Positions 27,752 through 37,000 are shown, counted from the first letter of the stretch. The stretch is DNA of 64,000 bases from an uncultured Litoreibacter sp. (GCA_947493265.1 CANLQL010000002.1:62001-126000), one strand, 5' to 3'. Program-made: numbers and translations. Notes: generated by a model not told the origin, from the sequence alone.

Positions 27752-28112
27752 AGTAGTATCCCTCCAAAGGATAAAGTTTGTTTCGTTTCCAAGTTCACCT
27801 AAACGTTAGTGCGATACTTTCCGGCCTCTGTTCCTTCGGCATCACCGCGTCGGTATGGGGAGAATATAGCCGGGAGTTTGAGGCGAGAGTTGGGCACCAA
27901 TGGTTCAATTTTGAAGCGCGCCGATTTTTTTACCAATTATTTCATAACATGTTGAAATTAAACGGAATAAACTTTCAAAAAAGTTAATAATTCTCGTTTT
28001 GGTGAAGTTTTGGCGTGATCAGTGTTCTGATTTTTAACCACAATAACCGGGATTTTGTGGTATTTGTTCGCGAATTCTGCAAGCTCAGTCTTAAAAAGAA
28101 TGAGCAGGCAAC
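27752..28112. promoter_or_regulatory. 361-base AT-rich divergent promoter region, flp2 / lytic transglycosylase
   Basis: No convincing gene. The region is clearly more AT-rich than its surroundings (27920-28060) and lies between divergent starts, so it should hold promoters for both. It includes an inverted repeat ACCACAA-N11-TTGTGGT (28037-28061) about 52 bases before the transglycosylase start. I cannot assign -35/-10 boxes with certainty. Confidence 0.5.
28037..28061. promoter_or_regulatory. Inverted repeat, possible operator upstream of transglycosylase
   Basis: Perfect 7-bp arms ACCACAA (28037-28043) and TTGTGGT (28055-28061) spaced by 11 bases, a spacing that puts the half-sites on about the same face of the helix. 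The regulator is unknown. Confidence 0.35.
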
Positions 28113-29003
28113 ATGAAAAATCATCGCAATTTTATCCATATGCTGATTTTGGCAGGGATCTGCGCTGCTTTTGCCTCTTTTGCGCCTGCGCAGACTGAAA
28201 CCACATCCAATGATCCAGCCTTTGGGGGTGATTTTACCTTCCGAAAGATCGCGCCGCCGACAAAGGGGACGCAAAAGCGGATCACAATTCAAATTCAGCC
28301 CGGTGATCGCGCAAACGCAAAGCAGACCGCGCCGTTTGAGCCGGTTACGCTGGAAGACCTCGAAAAGGACGCGGTCTTACCGCAAGACGAAACAGCCCCG
28401 GACGGGGAGGATGCCCCGGTTGATCTGTCTAACTGGTTCTGGGATGTGATTCCCCCTGATTTGGGGACCACAACGGCGGGGCGGTTCAATGCAGCGGCGG
28501 ATCATGCGGAAAATGCCCCTATGAATATTGCGCCCCGGTTGGATGATCTGGCCAAGATCGCAACTGCTCACGGCACCAGCATATTGATCGAAACGTTAGG
28601 CTCCCAAATATCTCCGGCGCTGGTGCTGGCAGTGATCTCAGTGGAATCAGCCGGGCGTGCGGCTGTCGAAAGCGAAAAAGGCGCGCAGGGGCTGATGCAG
28701 CTTATCCCCGCCACGGCAGAGCGGTTCGGGGTGGAAGACGCCTCTGACCCGGCACAGAATATTCGCGGCGGCGTGAAATACCTTACCTGGCTGATCAATC
28801 ACTTTGAGGGTGACGTGCTGCTGGCGCTTGCTGGATATAATGCAGGTGAGAATGCGGTGACCGGCAACAACGGCGTGCCACCCTATGCGGAGACGCGCGC
28901 CTATGTGCCCAAAGTCATGGCGGCTTGGAATATCGCGAAGGCGTTGTGCCTGACCCCGCCCGAGCTGCATTCAGACGGCTGCGTCTTCCGCACGTCTCAG
29001 TAG
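28113..29003 (+). CDS. Lytic transglycosylase, SLT domain
   Basis: A 296-residue exported protein. Signal peptide (cleavage after AFASFAPAQ near residue 27), a 110-residue low-complexity linker, and a Slt-type domain from about residue 145: catalytic Glu178 in VISVESAG, GAQGLMQLIPATAERFGV, ALAGYNAGENAV and YVPKVM motifs. Cleaves peptidoglycan glycan strands to anhydro-muropeptides. Divergent from the Tad pilin genes, so it may open the wall for the pilus, but this is inference. 3' end overlaps the convergent NUDIX gene by 7 bases. Confidence 0.92.
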   Translation: MKNHRNFIHMLILAGICAAFASFAPAQTETTSNDPAFGGDFTFRKIAPPTKGTQKRITIQIQPGDRANAKQTAPFEPVTLEDLEKDAVLPQDETAPDGEDAPVDLSNWFWDVIPPDLGTTTAGRFNAAADHAENAPMNIAPRLDDLAKIATAHGTSILIETLGSQISPALVLAVISVESAGRAAVESEKGAQGLMQLIPATAERFGVEDASDPAQNIRGGVKYLTWLINHFEGDVLLALAGYNAGENAVTGNNGVPPYAETRAYVPKVMAAWNIAKALCLTPPELHSDGCVFRTSQ

Positions 29004-29671
29004 ATCCGCAAGAATTCAGAAACCGCCGTATCGTTTTTGAAGAACGGAACCGATGGTGGGGTGCCGGTATCTTTGATCAGCGCCTCAACTTCCGCCAGAA
29101 CGACCTCTGTTATAAAGGGCAGGTTCAGATCGCGGGCTTTGGCCAGCGCCACCCAGTGCAGATGCGAAAGCTCATCACTGGCGCTGGAAAAGTCATCCAG
29201 TCTTCCTTTGATAATGTCAGCGTTAACCAGAAAGAACCGTGCATCAAAGCGGCGGGGGCGTCCGGGCGGTGTGATCGCACGGAAGAAATACCGCAAACCT
29301 TCCGCCGATGGTGCATGGCCGGTTTGATAAAACCCGCGCCAGTCCTTAGCGATCTCGCCAGGCATCTGGTCGGTCTGTTGGCCCAGGATCAGGCCGGTTT
29401 CTTCCCAGACCTCGCGAATAGCGGCCGCAATGATGGCATCGACCCGGTTCAGATCGGCCATTTGCCCAAGACGGGCACGACAGCTGTCAGACACGGTCGC
29501 GGACAAAGCAGCCAACGCATCGGCCTCATCGACGGCCCCGCCGGGAAAGACATACTTATTGGGCATGAAAACCGCGTTCTTGCCGCGTTGGCCCATAAGA
29601 AGGTGCGGGACGTCATCAATGTATCGGTAAATGACGACGCTGGCGGCGTCACGGATCGGAGTATCACTCAT
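28997..29671 (-). CDS. NUDIX hydrolase, NUDT7/19-like with interrupted Nudix box
   Basis: A 224-residue cytosolic hydrolase. The Nudix catalytic helix is AAIREVWEETGL (about residues 83-94), preceded by FPGGAVDEAD at about 45. About 35 residues separate the GG element from REVWEE, whereas the standard box has G-x5-E-x7 spacing; such an insertion is typical of the NUDT7/NUDT19 group (CoA or acyl-CoA diphosphatases). Substrate is inferred, not proven. Likely in operon with the DUF983 gene 31 bases upstream. Confidence 0.85.
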   Translation of the reverse strand: MSDTPIRDAASVVIYRYIDDVPHLLMGQRGKNAVFMPNKYVFPGGAVDEADALAALSATVSDSCRARLGQMADLNRVDAIIAAAIREVWEETGLILGQQTDQMPGEIAKDWRGFYQTGHAPSAEGLRYFFRAITPPGRPRRFDARFFLVNADIIKGRLDDFSSASDELSHLHWVALAKARDLNLPFITEVVLAEVEALIKDTGTPPSVPFFKNDTAVSEFLRIY

Positions 29672-29702
29672 ATATATAGAATGGACCCGCGCGCGGGCAG
29701 GA

Positions 29703-30110
29703 TCAATCCGTATTCAGCGCGCGCTCTGGTCCGAAGCCATGCATCCGCTTTGCCCATTGAATGCCGACGACCAGACCTTTGAGGCGTGGCAGCAGATAAA
29801 GTGACAGCGCTACGCAGCCCACAGAAAAGATCGTCGCGACGACCAGGGGATCAGGTTCATACTCAAAGAAGGCCCAAAGCATGGTGGGGGCCATGATGTG
29901 GCCCACGATCAAAATGGTCAGATAGGCGGGGCCGTCATCAGCACGGTGGTGGTGCAACTCTTCCAGGCAGACCGGGCAATGGTCGCGCACTTTAAGATAG
30001 CCGCTAAACATTGGACCTTGCCCGCAACAAGGGCATTGCCTGCGCCAGCCGCGCAGCATCGCCGGTTTCATGTCCCGCTCAATATCACTGCAAGAAGTAT
30101 CTCGTGGCAT
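29703..30110 (-). CDS. DUF983 membrane protein
   Basis: A 135-residue protein of the DUF983 family. Two CxxC pairs near the N-terminus (CPCCGQGPMF and CPVCLEELHHH) suggest a zinc ribbon, followed by two transmembrane helices (about residues 60-80 and 88-110). Function unknown; relatives occur near cytochrome oxidase or NUDIX genes in alphaproteobacteria. The open frame runs up to 30455, but ATG 30110 has AAAGGTGG at ideal spacing and removes a sequence without family character. Confidence 0.85.
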   Translation of the reverse strand: MPRDTSCSDIERDMKPAMLRGWRRQCPCCGQGPMFSGYLKVRDHCPVCLEELHHHRADDGPAYLTILIVGHIMAPTMLWAFFEYEPDPLVVATIFSVGCVALSLYLLPRLKGLVVGIQWAKRMHGFGPERALNTD

Positions 30111-30290
30111 CGTTCCACCTTTCTGCACACCGTATAGTAGAGCAAATTTCAAATAGCGCTGCGACAGGCTGTCTTGCGACGCCTTGTCGCAAATTTCTCC
30201 ACCGTGAAAAAACTTCGACGGAAACCAGACCTGTTCGCGTTTGAAAGACATCAAGGCACTGAAGAGCAGTCGCCAAAAATGGAGAAAGAC

Positions 30291-30779
30291 ATGAGCAAGA
30301 CGTTTGAAACACCGAAAATGATCCTTCTGGCTTTGGGGATTGCGGTTGCCCTGCCAATGGCGGCCTCGGCGGCCCCGCATGGATCGCGCATCGACTTTGA
30401 AACACTGGATGCAGATGGAAACGGTGAAATCACACAGGCAGAAATGACGGCGCAAGCTGAAGCGCGCTTTGCGGAAGCCGATACGAATGGCGACGGCAAC
30501 CTCAGCGTGGAAGAACTGACAGCACGCGCGGATGCCAAATCTGCAGAACGTATGCAGCGCCGGATCGCTAGAATGATCGAAAACCGCGATGCCAATGGCG
30601 ACGGAATGCTAAGCGCAGAAGAAATGCGCCCAGATGAAAAGCGCGCAGCCGGTCGTTTCGACAAGTTGGATGCCGACGATAACGGCTCAATCTCCAAGGA
30701 GGAGTTTGAAACCGCGATGGCGCGCCACGGTGGCAAGCACAAGAAACGTCACGGCGGTCAAAAAGAGAAATCTGAGTGA
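30291..30779 (+). CDS. Exported calcium-binding protein with four EF-hands
   Basis: A 162-residue protein with a signal peptide (LLALGIAVALPMAASA) and four canonical EF-hand loops: DADGNGEITQAE, DTNGDGNLSVEE, DANGDGMLSAEE and DADDNGSISKEE, with a Lys/His-rich tail (GGKHKKRHGGQKEK). It should bind calcium in the periplasm. GGAGAAAGAC lies right before ATG 30291. It precedes the ECF sigma operon in the same direction but is set off by a hairpin (30792-30824). Role unknown; EF-hand proteins of this size are common next to ECF genes in roseobacters. Confidence 0.87.
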   Translation: MSKTFETPKMILLALGIAVALPMAASAAPHGSRIDFETLDADGNGEITQAEMTAQAEARFAEADTNGDGNLSVEELTARADAKSAERMQRRIARMIENRDANGDGMLSAEEMRPDEKRAAGRFDKLDADDNGSISKEEFETAMARHGGKHKKRHGGQKEKSE

Positions 30780-30791
30780 TCTGAGCAGTCG

Positions 30792-30824
30792 ATTGCCCCG
30801 GCGCGGTCCGCCCGCTGGGGCAAT
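30792..30824 (+). terminator. Hairpin after the EF-hand gene
   Basis: 12-bp stem ATTGCCCCGGCG (30792-30803) with 30813-30824 (one G-U pair), loop of 9 bases, 13 bases after the stop codon. Only a weak T content follows (TGAGCCCTT), so termination is plausible but not certain. Confidence 0.55.
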
Positions 30825-30858
30825 TGAGCCCTTGCCTGCGTTGCGCTAGCTTTCCCTG

Positions 30859-31434
30859 ATGAACAACACCGCCGATCCTTTGGCTGACCTATCTGATGAC
30901 GCGGTGCTGGTGCTCTACGTGAATGGCGACGCACAGGCAGCCGGGATTTTAACGCGGCGGTTGGCCCCGAGATTGCTAAGCTATACCACGCGGATCCTGC
31001 GCGACCGGGCTGAGGCAGAAGATGTTGTGCAAGACGCGATGATGCGGTTATGGCAGATGGCCCCGAAATGGCAGCAGGGGGACGCGAAGCTGTCCAGCTG
31101 GCTTTTCAAGGTGGCCAGCAATCTTTGCACTGACCGTCTGCGCAAGCGACGTGGTGTGGGATTGGATGAAATTGCCGAACCTGTCGATGATACGCCGGGG
31201 GCGGCAGACAAGATGATGCAGGCCGAACGGGTCTCGGCGCTGGATGCAGCACTTGCGACATTGCCGGACCGGCAAAGGCAAGCTGTGGTCCTGCGCCATA
31301 TAGAGGGTCTGACAAACCCGGAAATTGCCGACATATTGGACGTGTCGGTTGAGGCGGTCGAAAGTCTGACCGCACGGGGTAAGCGGGCGCTTGCAGCCAG
31401 CCTTGCCCCGAAACGAGAGGAAATAGGGCTATGA
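30859..31434 (+). CDS. ECF-type sigma-70 factor
   Basis: A 191-residue extracytoplasmic-function sigma factor. Region 2 (about residues 33-95) shows RAEAEDVVQDAMMRLWQ and KLSSWLFKVASNLCTDRLRK; region 4 (about 125-180) shows LDAALATLPDRQRQAVVLRHIEGLTNPEIADIL in part with the helix-turn-helix. It directs RNA polymerase to a stress regulon. Its stop overlaps the next gene by 4 bases (ATGA), which fits a sigma/anti-sigma pair. Confidence 0.95.
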   Translation: MNNTADPLADLSDDAVLVLYVNGDAQAAGILTRRLAPRLLSYTTRILRDRAEAEDVVQDAMMRLWQMAPKWQQGDAKLSSWLFKVASNLCTDRLRKRRGVGLDEIAEPVDDTPGAADKMMQAERVSALDAALATLPDRQRQAVVLRHIEGLTNPEIADILDVSVEAVESLTARGKRALAASLAPKREEIGL

Positions 31435-31799
31435 CGCGCGCGCATGGGGATGATGACACCGAACTGGCAGGGCTGGACGCCTTGTTTGAAGACGCCAAGG
31501 CGCATCCCACAGACTTGCCAGACAGCTTGTTTGGCAAGATCGTCGCGGATGCAGACGCAGTGCAGCCACAGATCGCCACCAACCCGCAACACCCGCAATC
31601 CTTTTGGGGCGGCGTGTTGGCGGCCCTTGGGGGCTGGCCTGCTTTTGGCAGTCTGGCGACGGCCGCGGTTGCGGGCCTTTATATAGGAGTGTCTGATCCG
31701 ACGCTCGCCACGAACCCGTTTTCCATTGATCCAGACGTTGAGTTTTCGGAGTTCCTGTCGGATGACAGCAGCCTCTTTGATGCGGAGATCGCCCAATGA
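31431..31799 (+). CDS. Putative anti-sigma factor, single-span membrane protein
   Basis: A 122-residue protein with a cytoplasmic N-terminal part (LAGLDALFEDAKAHPTDLPDSLFGKIVADA in part), one transmembrane segment (about residues 68-87, PAFGSLATAAVAGLYIGVS) and an acidic periplasmic tail. No zinc HxxxCxxC motif is visible. Its 4-base overlaps with the sigma gene before it and the sensor gene after it make an anti-sigma role likely; the family is not recognised from residues alone. Confidence 0.7.
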   Translation: MTRAHGDDDTELAGLDALFEDAKAHPTDLPDSLFGKIVADADAVQPQIATNPQHPQSFWGGVLAALGGWPAFGSLATAAVAGLYIGVSDPTLATNPFSIDPDVEFSEFLSDDSSLFDAEIAQ

Positions 31800-32281
31800 C
31801 CACGTCCCCTTCTGAGAACAAGACCCGCAATTGGATGCGGATTGCGCTGGTCGGATCGCTGGCCCTGAATTTGCTGATCGTGGGCATTTTTCTGGGGGCC
31901 AAGCTGTCCGGCGACGGACCGGGAGACCGGCGGGGGGGTCATAACCTGCCGATCGGCGTTTTGGGCCAAGCCCTGGACCGGGATGACCGTCGCGCCCTTG
32001 GGGCGGCGTTTCGCAAGGAAATGCGCAAGACCCGCGGGGCCGAAGCCACGCGGGTTGATGGTGCAAGGTTCCTTGAGGTTCTGCGCGCCCCAGAGTTTTC
32101 GGCCGCTGAGCTGGAAGAGCTGATGAGCAATCAGTTTGCCCGCTCGCGTGCCTCGTTTGAGGTAGGCCGCGTGCTGCTTCTGGAAAAGATCACCGAAATG
32201 ACCCCAGAAGAACGCGCAGCTTATGCTGACCGTTTGGAAGAAGGGGTCATGCGAAAGCTGAAAAACAAGCGCAAACCGTAA
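31796..32281 (+). CDS. Periplasmic heavy-metal-sensor (Metal_resist/CpxP-like) protein
   Basis: A 161-residue membrane-anchored protein: one helix (about residues 16-36, IALVGSLALNLLIVGIFLGA) and a helical periplasmic domain of the metal-resistance/Spy-like fold with DRDDRRALGAAFRKEM, LEVLRAPEFSAAELEELM and EKITEMTPEERAAYADRLEEGV in part. No Cys and few His, so direct metal sensing is doubtful; it may sense envelope stress. Third gene of the sigma operon. Convergent with the diguanylate cyclase gene, 7-base gap. Confidence 0.82.
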   Translation: MTTSPSENKTRNWMRIALVGSLALNLLIVGIFLGAKLSGDGPGDRRGGHNLPIGVLGQALDRDDRRALGAAFRKEMRKTRGAEATRVDGARFLEVLRAPEFSAAELEELMSNQFARSRASFEVGRVLLLEKITEMTPEERAAYADRLEEGVMRKLKNKRKP

Positions 32282-32288
32282 GGTCGCG

Positions 32289-33647
32289 CTAAGCCGCCAC
32301 CAGGGACAGGTTCACCGTGTTCCGGCCATCGGATTTCGCTGCATAAAGCGCTTTGTCCGCCGCATGCATGATGTCGTTGATCGGGCCGTCACCATAGCTG
32401 AGCGTGGCCCCGACACTCATCGTCACGTTAAATTGCCCGTCACCGTCAAAGCGCAGGCTTTCAATCTTCTCGCGCAGTTTGTTGGCGGTGCGAACGGCCA
32501 GCTTTTCATCGGAGCAGGGCAAGGCGATCAGAAATTCCTCCCCGCCGATCCGGGCCAGCAGGTCGATATCCCGCAATGTGTCTTTCAACGTTTGCGCAAT
32601 TTTCTTCAGCACCACGTCGCCCGCTAGATGGCCATGCTTGTCATTGATCTGCTTGAAGTGGTCGATATCAAGGATCAGCAGCGCAAAGCTTGATTTCGTT
32701 TGCCGCGCTTCACTTGCGATCTTGTCCAGCTTGCTGACCGCGTAGCGGCGGTTGCGCACGCCCGTCAGCGGGTCTGTCGTAGCCATGCGTAGCCCGTCCT
32801 GAATGCAGACATTCAGATAGTCGTCCTTCTGTCGGTTGTCCGAGAGGCGCTGGATCAGTAGGGAGATTACCTCAGGCTCCGGCATTTCGGTGAACACATG
32901 GTCCGCACCACGATCGTAGGCGCGGGCAATTTCGCTGCGCTTGGCCCCCGGCAGGATCACAACAAGCCCAAATATATAGGCGGACCGGGTGGAGCACATT
33001 TCGCTCAGCAGTCGCAATGTCGCCCCGGTGTCGCGATTATGCGATCCGATAACCAGCACGTCATAGGCACTGGAGGACGGTCCAGAGAACAGGATTTCGC
33101 TGTGATCCAGCACATCGACGATGCCTGCAAAATCCCCGATCAGTTGCGTGCGCAGCTTGTCCGCGGCTTCATAATTGCGCGACACGCACCCGACCGTTGC
33201 AGGGCGTTTGGTCAGGCGGCGCGGGACGGAGATTTCTTCCACGTAATGTTCGCGGTCGCGAATGTCCTTCAGAAGCCGCGAGGTTCGGATCATCGCGCGG
33301 GCTTTGGACAAAAGGACCGTGTCGGGAACGGGGTTCTCCATAATCGCACTGGCCCCGGCCTCCAGCAAATCGACCTCCGGGCAATCAAGCGGCATCTCTG
33401 CAAAGCACAGGATCGGGATGTGGCTGGTGTCAGGATGAGATTTCAGGTTCTTGCAAATGGCTTTGGCCGCATCGGCCCCAATATTGAGCGCCAGAAAGAT
33501 CAGATTCGGCATCTGCGTTCTTGCCGCCTGAACCGCATCCCCAACCGATGGCGCAATCGCGACGCGGAAATGGGCAGCGCTTAACTTTGTTTTCAGGATG
33601 ATACGGTTGATAGAAATTCCATCAACGACCAGAATTCTTCCGCCCAT
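32289..33647 (-). CDS. PleD-like diguanylate cyclase with degenerate receiver
   Basis: A 452-residue cytosolic protein with REC-REC-GGDEF layout. GGEEF active site at 368-372 and the inhibitory RxxD site RDID at 359-362 are intact, so c-di-GMP synthesis with product inhibition is expected. The first receiver has lost its phosphorylation residues: Gly10 for the second acidic residue, Ala53 at the acceptor Asp, Ala83 at the Thr switch, Asn105 at the Lys. The second receiver is also degenerate. Start ATG 33647 has AAAGGCGG upstream; an ATG 15 bases earlier has none. Control may come by protein contact, not phosphorylation. Confidence 0.9.
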   Translation of the reverse strand: MGGRILVVDGISINRIILKTKLSAAHFRVAIAPSVGDAVQAARTQMPNLIFLALNIGADAAKAICKNLKSHPDTSHIPILCFAEMPLDCPEVDLLEAGASAIMENPVPDTVLLSKARAMIRTSRLLKDIRDREHYVEEISVPRRLTKRPATVGCVSRNYEAADKLRTQLIGDFAGIVDVLDHSEILFSGPSSSAYDVLVIGSHNRDTGATLRLLSEMCSTRSAYIFGLVVILPGAKRSEIARAYDRGADHVFTEMPEPEVISLLIQRLSDNRQKDDYLNVCIQDGLRMATTDPLTGVRNRRYAVSKLDKIASEARQTKSSFALLILDIDHFKQINDKHGHLAGDVVLKKIAQTLKDTLRDIDLLARIGGEEFLIALPCSDEKLAVRTANKLREKIESLRFDGDGQFNVTMSVGATLSYGDGPINDIMHAADKALYAAKSDGRNTVNLSLVAA

Positions 33648-33703
33648 ATCCGCCTTTCGCATTTTCTTTAAATCTCGTTGGGCTTAGTTGTTGGTCATCT
33701 TGA

Positions 33704-33718
33704 TTAACAAAAATTTAC
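33704..33718. promoter_or_regulatory. CtrA-like box between the diguanylate cyclase and DUF3572 genes
   Basis: TTAA-N7-TTAC, one mismatch from the alphaproteobacterial CtrA site TTAA-N7-TTAA, located between two divergent genes (57 bases before the diguanylate cyclase start). Only one short match, so chance is possible. Confidence 0.3.
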
Positions 33719-33731
33719 CGGATCAAAAAAA

Positions 33732-34022
33732 GTGGCGTCACAGGCTCAAAAAGATCAGGCAACCGCGCTGGCGCTTCAGGCGCTGGGCTGGATTGTGTCG
33801 ACAGATGACCTGTCGGGCGTGTTCCTCAATGCCAGCGGTGCCTCAGCCGAGGACCTGCGTGAAAACGCAGAAGACCCTGAATTTCTGGGCTCTGTGCTGG
33901 ATTTTCTGATGATGGATGACGCTTGGGTGATCGGCTTTTGCGATGAGGTCGGCTGTGCCTACACGCAGCCCGGGATCATGCGCCAATTCTTGCCGGGCGG
34001 TGACTTGCCGAACTGGACCTAG
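33732..34022 (+). CDS. DUF3572 family protein
   Basis: A 96-residue soluble protein, start GTG. Features ALALQALGWIVSTDDLSGVFLNASG and ADDPEFLGSVLDFLMMDDAWVIGFC-type segments of the alphaproteobacterial DUF3572 family (the residues here read EDPEFLGSVLDFLMMDD). Small, acidic, all-helical. Function unknown; usually located near pleD/divK-type genes in alphaproteobacteria, as here. Convergent with the dehalogenase gene (3-base gap). Confidence 0.83.
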   Translation: MASQAQKDQATALALQALGWIVSTDDLSGVFLNASGASAEDLRENAEDPEFLGSVLDFLMMDDAWVIGFCDEVGCAYTQPGIMRQFLPGGDLPNWT

Positions 34023-34025
34023 GCC

Positions 34026-37000
34026 TTACAGATCGATCTCGATGATGCCGCCCGCGTCTTTTGCGCGCGACTGACACAGAATCATCGCCCCGGCCCGGTC
34101 TTTGTTCGACAGCACGAAATCCCGGTGTTCAACCTCGCCCGACAGGACCGTGCATTTGCAAACTCCACAAAGCCCGTCTGAACATTTGACATCCACATGC
34201 ACACCTGCCGCCAGAAGCGCATCGGTTGGCGCAGTTTCAGCGGGGACAAATACGTCCTGTCCGGACTTGACCAGCCGCAGCGTGAAGTCGTGGTTTTCAT
34301 ACTCCGGCGCATCCGGAACAGCGAAATACTCCAAATGACGCGCCTCGTCCGGGAACCCGTTGGCGGTTGCGGTGTCCATGACCGCGGTCATGTAGCTTTC
34401 CGGCCCGCAGGTATAAACATGGGCCCCGTCTTGGGCGCGCAGAAGATGGGTCAGATCGGCGCGGCTGCCTTCGTCGGAAAAATGTAGATGCACGTTGGCC
34501 GCCCACGGTACCGCAGCCAAATCGTCCAGAAACCCCGCCCCGGCGCGGCTGGAGCAGCTGTAATGCAGCGCAAACGGCTTGCCCAACCTGTGCAACCGAT
34601 GGGCCATCGCAATCATTGGCGTGACACCGATCCCACCGCCCATCAGGTAGCTGAACGAGGCACCCTCATGCAGCGGAAAATGGTTGAGCGGTTTGGAGAT
34701 AAAAACCTTGCGCCCTTCTTCAAAGATCCGGTGCATCAGTTTTGAGCCACCCCGCCCAGACTCCTCCCGCAGAACGGCGATCTGGTATTTCGTGCGATCA
34801 TCCGGATCACCAGACAGGGAGTATTGGCGCAGAAATTCAGGGGCCACGACGACATCTATATGCGCCCCAGCCGTCACCGGGGGCATGTCGCTGCCATCCG
34901 GCATGGAAAATTCGTATTTCGCGACGCCGCCGGCCATATGGTCCACCTTTGACAGGACGACCTGCATCACAGGGCTTTCTGACTGATCGGCGGTGTAGAT
35001 ATGTTCGGGCGGCTGGCCCGCTGCGCGGCGGCGCTTATGTTCACTGGCCGGGACCATGTCGCTATAGGCCTGAATGCCCGCCTCGCGGTCCATCGGGAAT
35101 GGATAGTTATAGGGGGGTGGTGCCAAAGGTGCGGGATAGACCGCCAAGGTCTGGTCCTCAAACTTCAGGTTTAGATCCTTGGATAAGGGCCGTTCATTGA
35201 CCGGATGCGCGGAGGGGCGATACGCGCCGTCATCGACCATTTCCAGGTCCCACCACCATTTCTTGACGGGGTTGATCTCCCCGTTGCCCAGCATATCGTC
35301 CAGCTTGGCCAGCGTTCTTGCCGCCCCCGGCATGTTCATTGCAGCCCAGCGGAATGGCGTCTCGGCAAAAAGACCTTCCAGATTCCACGGGCAGGTTTTC
35401 ATGCACCGGCCACACATGGCCCCGTTTTTCTGCGAAATGCGGTAGGTGGTACATTTCTGACTGTCGGATTTCCAAATCTCGTAGCCATTAAACATCAGCT
35501 TCGGGCCAGCGGTGATTGCGCCGGACGGACATTCACGGGCGCATTTGTTGCAGGCTTCGCAGAACCGTTGCAGACCAAAATCGATCGGCTTGTCATGGGT
35601 CATCGGCATGTTTGTGGTGACAACACCGGATTTCAACCGTGGACCCAGATAGGGGTTCAGGATAACCTCGCCAATCCGGGAAACTTCGCCCAGCCCCGCC
35701 AACAGCAACAAGGGCGGGTGCAAGACCTCATCATCCATGACCGAATGGACCCGCGCAGTGTAGCCCAGATTGCGAATATGTTGCGCCAGAACACCGCCTA
35801 GCAACGAAAACCGCAGATAGGCCCGCATGGATTGCGCGCAGGCAATCCAGTCATCGCCGGAAGCCCCTTCCATCGTCTCATGGCCCTGATCGATGATCAT
35901 CGAGATCGCATTTTCGTGGTAGGGCGTGATCTTTTGGCCTGCCGCGTCATGCGAATAGTAAGCCCAGTCGGGACAAGCCGACAGACCTGCTGCATCAACC
36001 CCAAGCCAGTACAGTGCGGCTTTGATATTGGCGGCATTGCGGGCGGCATCATTTGTGGAGGGGTGAACCGCAGCCGCATCCCCGTCCTGAAGCAGCACAA
36101 AGGCCCCCAGCGATGGACGGAACGCATAGGCGGCTGCGGACTTGCGGACGTAATTGCCGTTTTTCGTGGCTTCCTGGTTGGACACGCCCATGTCACCAAA
36201 CAAGCTGCGGGCAAACATATTAGCGCGTTTGGGCACGCGGGCGACATTTGCAGCGTCTATATAAGTTGTCGGCTCATCTACCCGTTTCAGCTTTTCAAAC
36301 GGATGCGGCCCATCCGCAAAATCGCGCTTGGCATAGGGGTCATGGTTCCCGGCAGATCGCGCATTGCTGCCCAACCCTTTCGACCACGCCAGCACAGAAG
36401 GCTGTTTTGGGCTGAGGCAGGCATCCGCAGCCATCGCAAGCGTGGTTGTAATGACAGACAGTCCAAAGCGGCGGCCCAGAAACGGGTTTTGTCCGTCCGG
36501 CGTCAGAAGCCCCGCGGCAATGGCCAGTTTGCCCAGATCAATGTCGGTGGCGGCTTGAGAATGCGCGCGCGCGTCGTGGCCCAACGTACGGATGTAACTG
36601 GCGAGCGTGACGGCGGTTTCCATCGCCCGCAGGCAGGTGCGCTGATCCTGCGCGCCTTTGATCCAGTCGCTTCCCGGCTCATCGGGTCGCGGATCGCGCG
36701 GCATATCGTAAAGAAACACCAGCGCATGGGTGTGGTGCTGACAGGTGGTGGGGGGTGCGCGCAGGCTTTCCTTCAGCCCGGCCATGATCACATCGATCCC
36801 AGCCGCCAGGCTTTTTGGTTGCATGGTTTCGATCTTGGCCGCCAAGCGGTCGACATCCGGGTTATGTGCCGGCGTTTCCAACCAACTTCGCGCAGGGATC
36901 TCACAAACGCCCACCATTGCGGCATCGCAATAATAACCAAAGGACTTGAGATGCTGCGTGCGCGCGTCCAGATCCTCCGGGATCTCGGCCTGTTCTTTCT

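Noticed and set aside
27778-27987. 69-residue open frame in the flp/transglycosylase gap
   Set aside because: No good ribosome-binding site, AT-rich regulatory region, no recognisable family; treated as non-coding.
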